NCBI RefSeq assembly: GCF_003426025.1
Contig: NZ_QJSH01000004.1
Location: 1 to 64,000 of the forward strand
Length of the DNA: 64,000 bases
Source: Paraliobacillus quinghaiensis
GTDB lineage: Bacteria > Bacillota > Bacilli > Bacillales > Amphibacillaceae
Direction of reading: 5' to 3'
This document shows, piece after piece, positions 1-6,466 of the stretch. Under the pieces are notes generated by a model. It did not search any database and had not been told where the DNA came from. It worked only from the letters and a program-made list of their open reading frames with translations. Both the position numbers and the translations under genes were made by a program. The number at the start of each line of letters is the position of its first letter. Position 1 is the first letter of the stretch.

Positions 1-15
1 CATTGTCAATTTCAA
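1..15 (-). CDS. Possible start of a gene leaving the left edge
   Basis: On the minus strand a TTG codon opens a frame reading MKLTM before the window ends. An AAAGGGTGTG ribosome-binding-like stretch lies just upstream, and a TATAAT -10 box lies about 30 bases further upstream. Only five codons are visible, so no product can be named. The position beyond a truncated tatD and a structured element would fit a gene carried by an inserted element, but that is inference. Confidence 0.3.
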
Positions 16-61
16 CACACCCTTTCTGAAAGTTTTGGTACCATAATTATACCAAACCGAA

Positions 62-183
62 CTGACGTTTGTCTTGTAATTTGCTTTTTAATTTCAAAAA
101 AAAGAAGCGATTCATCTCCCACCTAACACTGACGTGTTTGAGGAAGGAGTCTTCTCGCTTAAGTTCGATAAAGCACTCTAACT
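62..183 (-). mobile_element. Structured IS-end-like element abutting broken tatD
   Basis: Read on the minus strand, this DNA starts right where the tatD reading frame is cut. It folds as nested stems: GCGA with TCGC, CTCC with GGAG, and AACAC with GTGTT around a GTCA loop. A run of eight T follows. The GAGAAGACTCC ... GGTGGGAG ... TGAATCGC pattern resembles the 3' end regions that accompany tnpB genes of the IS200/IS605 group; this is recognition from memory. No transposase is seen inside the window, so it may be a solo, non-autonomous remnant. A plain intrinsic terminator is the alternative. Confidence 0.45.
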
Positions 184-529
184 ACTCCAGATACGGTTTC
201 AGCACCAAACCAGGGTCTTCTTGACGTGTATAATAAGGAAGTCCAACTTCTCCGATTGCCACAATTTCATCTTGATGGGTTTCGATTAGTTCCATGATCC
301 AATCCATTTCAGCTTCACTTGGCAGTTCCTGTTCTGGATGAAAACCTATCGCTGGTTTGATACGCGAATCGCACTTGGCTAAGCTTAAGACACTTTTTGC
401 TGATTTAAAATCATTCGAGACAGCTATTAACGCGGAAACATCCGCTTGATCTAGCTCCTTTAAAATCTGCAATCTTTCCGAACGTTCATAGACATCCAAA
501 TGAATATGCGCATCTATCACCTTATGCAT
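182..529 (-). pseudogene. Truncated TatD-family metal-dependent hydrolase
   Basis: The 115 visible residues begin with the TatD metal-binding motif DAHIHLD and contain the conserved IGFHPE and IGEVGLPYY segments. TatD proteins are normally about 250 residues, so only the N-terminal half of the TIM barrel remains. The frame ends at a TAG immediately after PYLE, where a structured foreign-looking sequence begins. The ATG overlaps the 3' end of thiZ by 8 bases, so this was the last gene of the thiamine-precursor operon. TatD members are metal-dependent nucleases or hydrolases. This remnant lacks the second metal ligands and is probably inactive. Confidence 0.75.
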
Positions 530-1265
530 GATTCACGACCTGCAATTCTTTATAAATCGCTTTTTTCCATTGTAAAAATTCTTCTGACAAGAGTAACTCT
601 TGATCACGTGGGCGCTCAAAAGGCAAAGTAAACTCCTTTTTAATCGCAGCCGGTTTATTTGATAGGACAATTACGCGATCAGATAAATAAAGTGCCTCTT
701 CGATATTATGGGTCACAAAAAGAATTGATTGTCGGTTTTCTTCCCATATATTCAACAACCACTTTTGCATTTCAAGCCTGGTAAACTCATCTAATGCTGA
801 GAATGGTTCATCTAAACAAATAAAGTCTTGTGGACTAAGTAACGCCCGGACAAATGCAACACGCTGCCGCATGCCGCCTGATAATTGATGTGGATAAGCA
901 TCTTCATACCCTGCCAATCCAGCCTTCTCTAGCATTGCACGTGCTTTTTTATAATCAGGTTTCCCTTGTATTTCTGCCCCAAGCACAACATTTTCTAAAA
1001 TCGTTCGCCATGGAAAAAGCGCAGGACTTTGTGGGGTATAACTAATCGCACCGCGTTCACCCGTAATGTCATTCCCATCTAAATAAAACGTCCCAGCATC
1101 TGGTCGATACATACCACCGATGAGATGGAATAACGTACTTTTTCCACTCCCAGACGGGCCAAGTAACGAAACAAATTCACCGTGCTTAACAGAAAAAGAA
1201 ACATCAGCTAATACCTGTTCATCTCCAAATGATTTGGTGACCTGTTCGACAACTAATTCACTCAT
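522..1265 (-). CDS. thiZ: ABC transporter ATPase, thiamine precursor uptake
   Basis: This 247-residue ATPase belongs to the nitrate/taurine/hydroxymethylpyrimidine class of ABC importers. It has a Walker A motif (GPSGSGKST, about residues 36-44), the signature LSGGMRQR, and a Walker B followed by DEPFSALD and an H-loop (FVTHN). It would energise the permease encoded just upstream; start and stop overlap by four bases (ATGA), implying translational coupling. The TPP riboswitch at the head of the operon points to import of thiamine or a pyrimidine precursor such as formylaminopyrimidine. The exact substrate is inferred from context. Confidence 0.88.
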   Translation of the reverse strand: MSELVVEQVTKSFGDEQVLADVSFSVKHGEFVSLLGPSGSGKSTLFHLIGGMYRPDAGTFYLDGNDITGERGAISYTPQSPALFPWRTILENVVLGAEIQGKPDYKKARAMLEKAGLAGYEDAYPHQLSGGMRQRVAFVRALLSPQDFICLDEPFSALDEFTRLEMQKWLLNIWEENRQSILFVTHNIEEALYLSDRVIVLSNKPAAIKKEFTLPFERPRDQELLLSEEFLQWKKAIYKELQVVNHA

Positions 1266-2026
1266 ACTTTCTCCTCCTTAACCCGTCCTTTAATGAGTAA
1301 TTTTTCTAACGCAATAATAATTCCGAAAAAGATCATACATAACACCATAATAAAGAAAATCGCAACAAAGACTCGATCAGTTCTAAACGAAGACTGAGCT
1401 AATGTCATGTAAACACCAATTCCTTGATTCGCACCAAGCCATTCAGAGATCACTGCCCCCATCACACTATATGTTGCTGCAATTTTTAACCCTGAAAAAA
1501 ACGATGGTAACGCATGCGGCAATTCTAATTTTGTGAAAATCTGGCGCTTGGATGCACCTGCCATTTGCATATAATGCATCAATTCATAACTCGTTTGCCG
1601 AAAGCCATCTAAAGTTGACACAGCAATTGGGAAAAAACAGACAAGTGTAATCACGATTAGCTTCGGCATCACACCAAATCCAAACCAAATCACAAGTAAT
1701 GGTGCTAGCACAATAATCGGTATATTTTGCGATAATATTAATAATGGATAAAAGGCCTGTTTAACAGTCGGTAGTAGATGTAAACTGATCGCAACGACGA
1801 GGCCGACCGTAACACCAATCGCAAAACCGATTAGTGATAATCTGATAGTGGAAAGTAGATGATGCTGATAATTCACCCAACCAGCAACACCTTCCTGCAC
1901 AATCACTGTCGGTGCCGGCAGTAGCCATGCTGGGACATCCAATAAACGACTACTTGCTTCCCATATCAAAAGTAGCGCTACTATTACTAAAATAGGACTA
2001 ACCGTTTTTGTTGCAATTTTATTCAT
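1262..2026 (-). CDS. thiX: ABC transporter permease, thiamine precursor uptake
   Basis: A 254-residue inner-membrane permease of the BPD_transp_1 class with about six hydrophobic segments. It carries the cytoplasmic coupling-loop pattern EAA-like (near YMQMAGASKRQIF...LPHALP), which docks with the ATPase. It lies between the thiamine-binding-family gene and thiZ on one transcript and partners with ThiY and ThiZ. Length and residue pattern are normal for SsuC/ThiX-type permeases. Substrate assignment rests on the TPP riboswitch upstream and the NMT1-type binding protein in the operon. Confidence 0.87.
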   Translation of the reverse strand: MNKIATKTVSPILVIVALLLIWEASSRLLDVPAWLLPAPTVIVQEGVAGWVNYQHHLLSTIRLSLIGFAIGVTVGLVVAISLHLLPTVKQAFYPLLILSQNIPIIVLAPLLVIWFGFGVMPKLIVITLVCFFPIAVSTLDGFRQTSYELMHYMQMAGASKRQIFTKLELPHALPSFFSGLKIAATYSVMGAVISEWLGANQGIGVYMTLAQSSFRTDRVFVAIFFIMVLCMIFFGIIIALEKLLIKGRVKEEKV

Positions 2027-2071
2027 AATAGAAAGGCGATGCCAACAATGACATCGCCCTACCCTCCCATT

Positions 2072-2362
2072 CTAACGATACTTCTCTGTTAATGCGTCCA
2101 TTGAAACACCATCAGGCTTATATACGACTTTCACTTGTGAGATAATACTTGGACATCCAAGCGCTACCATCTTTTCATTCATTTTTTCTATCGTTTGAAA
2201 AAGCTCTGTTAATTCGCCTTCCATCGTTGTTTCAAGTGGATTCACCTGGTACTTCACACCAGCTTGTTCAATCACTTCAATTGCTGCATCAACGTATGGA
2301 ATCACGTCTTCACCATTTTTGGTTTTTGGGATTATTTGAATACTTACAAGTGCGTTTGCCAT
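2072..2362 (-). CDS. MTH1187/YkoF-type thiamine-binding family protein
   Basis: A small 96-residue cytoplasmic protein with the ferredoxin-like fold signature of the MTH1187 (YqgV) family: VSIQIIPKTK near the N-terminus, then YVDAAIEVIEQAGVKYQVNPLETTMEG. Related YkoF-type proteins bind thiamine or hydroxymethylpyrimidine. It sits between thiY and thiX in the TPP-riboswitch operon, which supports a role in handling the imported ligand, perhaps as a buffer or delivery protein. The biochemical role in this family is not firmly settled; the family call is strong and the function inferred. Confidence 0.82.
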   Translation of the reverse strand: MANALVSIQIIPKTKNGEDVIPYVDAAIEVIEQAGVKYQVNPLETTMEGELTELFQTIEKMNEKMVALGCPSIISQVKVVYKPDGVSMDALTEKYR

Positions 2363-2377
2363 TTTGAAGCCCCCTTA

Positions 2378-3370
2378 TTACTCTTGTTCAGGTAAAAATT
2401 CATTAGTAAATGCTCCGTTTGTATCAAGTTCTCTATCTAATAGATCATTTTCATACATCCAATCCGAGTAGTTTGCCCAAACTTGCTCATCTTGTATGCC
2501 CCACTGGGATGCATCATCTTGATATTTTGGTGACAACCATTCTTGACTTGCTCTTACAAGCTCTTCATCTAAATCAGGAACTGCTTCAATTAGAATATCT
2601 GCAGCTTCTTCTGGGTTATCTATTGCATAGTTATACCCTTTTGATACAGCTGCTAAAAACTTTTCGATTGTTTCTGGATTTTCTTCAATCATTGTTTCAT
2701 TCGTTGTAATCACTGGTGTATAATAATCTAGTTTCTCTGAATAATCAGTTAGATACTGCATATTAAGGTCAATATCACGTAGTTCTGCTTCGATTCCAGT
2801 CCATCCATAATAGATCCAAGCAAAGTCAATGTCACGTTCTACTGCTGTAAAGAAATCTGAATTACCCATATTAACAATATTCACATCTTCTACACTAGCA
2901 CCTTCTTGTTGCATGAGTGAGTCAAGAACTGCTGCTTCAACTGGGGCACCCCAACCACCATATGTTTTACCCGCATAATCGGCTGGTGACGTGATTCCTT
3001 TGTCAGCTGGTGAAGCAAATCCAGATGTATTATGCTGGATCACCGCTGCAATTGATACAATCGGAATATCCTGCGTACGTGCTTGTGTAAGACCTTCCTG
3101 TGCACCTATTCCAAATTCCGCTTTACCTGAAGCAACGACTTGAGACGCACCAGACTCCCCTGGTAAAGTAATCTCAACATCTAAACCTTCTTCTTCAAAA
3201 AAGCCTTCTGCCTGTGCAACATAAAGCCCTGTATGATTTGTGTTTGGCGTCCAGTCAAGCACCATTGTTACTTCTTCTAGTGATTGTTCTTGATGAGTTG
3301 TATCGTCATTCGCACAACCTGTTATAACAAGTAGTGCTATTAGAGCGATAGAAAATAATACTTTTTTCAT
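2378..3370 (-). CDS. thiY: NMT1/THI5-like substrate-binding lipoprotein
   Basis: A 330-residue extracellular binding protein. I start it at 3370, not at the longer frame, because AAGGGGG lies just upstream and the N-terminus then reads as a lipoprotein signal ending in LLVITGC with Cys19. The mature part has the NMT1/THI5 core (VTMVLDWTPNTNHTGLYVA, then GFFEEEGLDVEI). Such proteins deliver pyrimidine precursors of thiamine to an ABC importer. It is the first gene after the TPP riboswitch and its terminator, so high TPP should switch off the whole uptake operon. Confidence 0.9.
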   Translation of the reverse strand: MKKVLFSIALIALLVITGCANDDTTHQEQSLEEVTMVLDWTPNTNHTGLYVAQAEGFFEEEGLDVEITLPGESGASQVVASGKAEFGIGAQEGLTQARTQDIPIVSIAAVIQHNTSGFASPADKGITSPADYAGKTYGGWGAPVEAAVLDSLMQQEGASVEDVNIVNMGNSDFFTAVERDIDFAWIYYGWTGIEAELRDIDLNMQYLTDYSEKLDYYTPVITTNETMIEENPETIEKFLAAVSKGYNYAIDNPEEAADILIEAVPDLDEELVRASQEWLSPKYQDDASQWGIQDEQVWANYSDWMYENDLLDRELDTNGAFTNEFLPEQE

Positions 3371-3435
3371 TCTTAAAAATCCCCCTTTTATTTTTTGTGG
3401 AGGAACATATTTAACTTGCACGAATAAAAACAAAA

Positions 3436-3463
3436 ATGCGCTTAGGCTAGGCCTAGAGCGCAT
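3436..3463 (-). terminator. Intrinsic terminator of the TPP riboswitch
   Basis: On the minus strand ATGCGCT/TAGGC pairs with GCCTA/AGCGCAT around a short loop and is followed by TTTTTGTTTTTA. It lies between the TPP aptamer and thiY, so it is the likely expression platform: ligand binding favours termination. Confidence 0.85.
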
Positions 3464-3493
3464 ATATCATCACAATTATTTCGTGTTCATATA

Positions 3494-3581
3494 TGTTCCC
3501 TACGCTGGTCTGAGCCAGATCAGGTTCCAAGGGTCTGTATCTTATTGGATACGATCTCAACCAGCCATACTGGTCCCCCTA
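3494..3581 (-). promoter_or_regulatory. TPP riboswitch (THI element)
   Basis: The minus strand carries the conserved THI core: GGGG, then TTGAGAT, then ACCCTTGGAACCTGATC, then ACCAGCGTAGGGAA. These are the pyrimidine- and pyrophosphate-binding halves of the TPP aptamer. It precedes an intrinsic terminator and thiY. The CTGAGA consensus appears here as TTGAGA, a tolerated variation. Confidence 0.97.
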
Positions 3582-3673
3582 CATTGAAACTTGCTATTCA
3601 ATTACCTACATTTTTCACTTTGCCACAGATTGTTCATAAATTCAAGTATTTTATTTTTGAGTCTATTGAAACA

Positions 3674-3763
3674 CACAATTAATTTGTCGAAATGCACGAA
3701 TAGATACAATTCTCGCACGATTAACGAGCTGAAATACACGATTACAATTTCACAGCTCGATTA
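3674..3763. repeat. Degenerate tandem array, about 21-bp period
   Basis: The core CACGATTA or close variants begins at 3674, 3695, 3716, 3737 and 3756, giving spacings of 21, 21, 21 and 19 bp. The bases between cores are not conserved. It fills the gap between the divergent TPP riboswitch leader and the DsbA-like gene. No coding potential is seen. Confidence 0.6.
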
Positions 3764-3837
3764 AGCAAGTTATTTCATCTTTTTTCAACTTTATGGCAGA
3801 ATAAGTAGTAAGTAATAAAAATTGAGGTGTTCTAATA

Positions 3838-4557
3838 ATGAAAATCGATGTATGGTCAGATTTTGTTTGTCCATTTTGTTATATTGGTAAACGCCGCTTA
3901 GAACAAGCAGTCGAGCAATTCCCACATAAAGATGATGTGGCTATAGAGTTTAAGAGTTTTGAATTAGACCCTAACGCAGCTGTTTATTCTGGTAAAAGTA
4001 TACACGAAGCAATTGCAGAAAAATATAATATCCCAGTTGAACAAGCGAAAGAGACAAACGCAGGGCTTGCGCACCAAGCTGAAGCTGTTGGTCTAACTTT
4101 TCATTTCGAAACGATGAAGCCAACCAATACATTTCACGCACATCGTCTAGCGAAATATGCGAAAACCCTTGGCAAAGAAACAATCCTAACAGAAAAACTG
4201 TTACACGGTTATTTTACTGATTCTGTTAATTTAAGTGATATCGACACATTAGCTGCTATCGCTGTAGATGCTGGTCTTGATAAAGCAAGCGTATTAAAAG
4301 TACTTCAAGATGAAAATGCATATGCCAAAGAGGTCCGAGCTGATGAAACATTAGCGCAACAATATGGTGTAACTGGTGTACCGTTTTTTGTCATTAATAA
4401 CAAATACGCCATCTCTGGTGCACAGCCGCTTGAAACCTTTACTAGTGCGCTAGAACAAGTATGGGAAGAAGAAAATCCAAAGCCACGATTTAAGGATCTT
4501 TCTAGTTCTAAAACAGAATTTTGTACAGGTAATGATTGTGGAGAAATCGATAAGTAA
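3838..4557 (+). CDS. ywbO: FrnE-like DsbA-family oxidoreductase
   Basis: A 239-residue cytoplasmic thioredoxin-fold protein with the helical insertion typical of the DsbA/FrnE group. The active-site CPFC lies in SDFVCPFCYIGKRRL (residues 8-22), and the cis-proline motif GVTGVPFFVIN is near residue 180. FrnE-like proteins are thiol-disulfide oxidoreductases tied to oxidative-stress tolerance. There is no signal peptide. The C-terminal tail CTGNDCGE adds a second cysteine pair. The gene is monocistronic, ends at a strong terminator, and matches B. subtilis YwbO in length and motif. Confidence 0.85.
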   Translation: MKIDVWSDFVCPFCYIGKRRLEQAVEQFPHKDDVAIEFKSFELDPNAAVYSGKSIHEAIAEKYNIPVEQAKETNAGLAHQAEAVGLTFHFETMKPTNTFHAHRLAKYAKTLGKETILTEKLLHGYFTDSVNLSDIDTLAAIAVDAGLDKASVLKVLQDENAYAKEVRADETLAQQYGVTGVPFFVINNKYAISGAQPLETFTSALEQVWEEENPKPRFKDLSSSKTEFCTGNDCGEIDK

Positions 4558-4560
4558 CAT

Positions 4561-4598
4561 ATATCCTTTAGAGCAAATCACTCTAAAGGATATTTTTT
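4561..4598 (+). terminator. Rho-independent terminator after ywbO-like gene
   Basis: ATATCCTTTAGAG pairs perfectly with CTCTAAAGGATAT and is followed by TTTTTTG, a few bases after the stop codon. Confidence 0.9.
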
Positions 4599-4686
4599 GT
4601 TTAAGTCAGTTGTGTCGAACCTTCCCTAATTACTGCAATAATGTTATTCTAATAACACAGTATAAAAAGACAAGGATGTTATCGAG

Positions 4687-5574
4687 ATGGACATAAAAAC
4701 GGCTTACGAAATATTGGAGCTTCCAAAAGATGCTACACTAGATGATTTAGAAGATAGATTTATTATTTTAATTAAACGTGAACAATCCGTAAGTGCGAAT
4801 AATGTCAAAGAAGAGCTTAATGCAGACCAAATAAATACAGCTTATCGAGTCTTAAGAGACTATTTAACTGATGAGGAAGAGCCGGAGTCAAAAATCGGTT
4901 TAAAAGAGAAAATCGAACACTTCTTTCGGTATTATAAATTACACGTCATAGGTGTATTGGCTATTATTTTAGGAGTAGGTGTGATTGTTAATACCGTAAT
5001 AGATAACAGAAATGAACAAGCAAAACTTGCAGATCAACCACCAGCAGCACTTAAAATAGTGTTATTAGGTGATTATGTTAATGAAGATCTAACGGAATTA
5101 TTAGAAGATAATCTTAATGAAGAACTAACACCTATTCAAGAAAAAATAGCTTCTTTCTTTCCAGAGTGGGAACGAATCGAACTTGACTTATATTATTCAC
5201 CACCAGAAGTAAGATCGCAAACTGATATAGGGATGACGATAAAAAATCAGGTAAATTTAGCACAAAATTCCCCTGATGTTTTAATTGTTGATTCGAGTCA
5301 TTTTAAAACCTTTGTTGCTAATGGTTCTCTTTTAGCTTTAGATGACTTATCACAGTCAAGTAAAGATGCTGCAGAAAACAATCTATTATTCGCTCAAGAA
5401 GTAGACGATAGACCAGAGCAGCTTTACGGTGTAAATATAACTGATAGCAGCATCTTTCAAGAAACAAATCTACCCGGAAAAAAAATTGCTGTAATCTTTA
5501 ACACAGCAGAAAACTATGAAAATGCCTTAGCATTTATTAATGAAACAGCTAAAACGCTTGACAATGAAGATTAG
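4687..5574 (+). CDS. Membrane-anchored protein with degenerate J-like domain
   Basis: This 295-residue protein starts with a J-domain-like stretch (DIKTAYEILELPKDATLDDL ... INTAYRVLRDYL, residues 2-60) but has no HPD tripeptide, so it should not stimulate DnaK in the usual way. One membrane segment follows (LHVIGVLAIILGVGVIVNTVI, about residues 85-105). The remaining 190 residues would lie outside the cell and look like a globular, mixed alpha/beta sensor or ligand-binding domain (KIVLLGDYVNEDLTE, DVLIVDSSHFKTFVANGSL). I do not recognise a named function. It has its own terminator and appears monocistronic. Confidence 0.72.
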   Translation: MDIKTAYEILELPKDATLDDLEDRFIILIKREQSVSANNVKEELNADQINTAYRVLRDYLTDEEEPESKIGLKEKIEHFFRYYKLHVIGVLAIILGVGVIVNTVIDNRNEQAKLADQPPAALKIVLLGDYVNEDLTELLEDNLNEELTPIQEKIASFFPEWERIELDLYYSPPEVRSQTDIGMTIKNQVNLAQNSPDVLIVDSSHFKTFVANGSLLALDDLSQSSKDAAENNLLFAQEVDDRPEQLYGVNITDSSIFQETNLPGKKIAVIFNTAENYENALAFINETAKTLDNED

Positions 5575-5591
5575 CATAACCCGTTTTTTTT

Positions 5592-5642
5592 AAAGGAGAA
5601 GCATCTATCCTCTTAAATGAAGGATACTTGCTTCTCCTTTTC
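5592..5642 (+). terminator. Strong terminator after the J-like gene
   Basis: AAAGGAGAAGCA pairs with TGCTTCTCCTTT, with an inner ATCCT/AGGAT pairing, followed by TTTT. Confidence 0.85.
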
Positions 5643-5778
5643 CGTTCATTTTACATATGACGCCAAAATCAGTTGTGCCAGTTATAAGATGATTGCTCTG
5701 AAATTACATACGCTTTTTTAGCACCCTAAGAATAGAATGATTTTAACAATTCATTTGATCTAACTTTATGTAAAAACG

Positions 5779-6237
5779 CTATAATTTTTTTAGAAGTTTT
5801 ACATACTCACCATATTCGTCCTCACCGATAAATAATACATTTGTAAATCCTTTCTTTTCATACAGGTGTCTTGCGTTTAAGTTATCTATATCAACACCAA
5901 CTGCTATCTCTGAATATCCAAGCTGTTCCGCATAATCTATTAAATAATCAAGAATAATGCCTCCGATTCCTCGATTGCGATATTCTTCTTTAACAATCAT
6001 ACGAGATAGATAAATACGTTTACCTGGAATAGTATAATCTGGGTCATTATTTCTAAAAACTAACGACCCTTCTCCTATAAATAAATTATTTTCTAAATAT
6101 ACAAAGGTAATTCTGTTTCCGCTTACTAAGTCATCATAAAAAAACTTTGCCATTTTTGGATTATTATCCATATCCCAAATATCACTGCACTTATTATAGT
6201 CTTTGATATTTAGTTTCTTTATTTGATATGAAGTCAT
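5779..6237 (-). CDS. GNAT-family N-acetyltransferase
   Basis: A 152-residue acetyltransferase. The acetyl-CoA-binding motif A is seen as LSRMIVKEEYRNRGIGGIILDYLI (central, RNRGIG as the pyrophosphate loop), and motif B as NLNARHLYEKKGF. A GGGAGGGAC ribosome binding site sits just before the ATG. The substrate cannot be read from sequence. It is transcribed alone on the minus strand. Confidence 0.85.
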   Translation of the reverse strand: MTSYQIKKLNIKDYNKCSDIWDMDNNPKMAKFFYDDLVSGNRITFVYLENNLFIGEGSLVFRNNDPDYTIPGKRIYLSRMIVKEEYRNRGIGGIILDYLIDYAEQLGYSEIAVGVDIDNLNARHLYEKKGFTNVLFIGEDEYGEYVKLLKKL

Positions 6238-6389
6238 GACGTCCCTCCCTCTTTTTTATTCATCGAAGTTACAAATATGGTGTTATTCCAGTGAACTAAC
6301 CTTATATGTAGTATATCAGTTTGCTTTAGTTTAAGTACATTCTTTACAACTCATTATACGCATAAAAATAACTACTTAATGTGAATATC

Positions 6390-6428
6390 AAAAAAACCTC
6401 AGCAACACAATAAATTGTGAGCTGAAGC
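6390..6428 (-). terminator. Terminator after the P-type ATPase
   Basis: On the minus strand CTTCAGCTCACAA pairs with TTGTGTTGCTGAGG (one mismatch and one wobble) and is followed by TTTTTTT. Confidence 0.88.
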
Positions 6429-6466
6429 TTTTGGATAATCTGAAAATCCCACAAAATAAATCGCTT

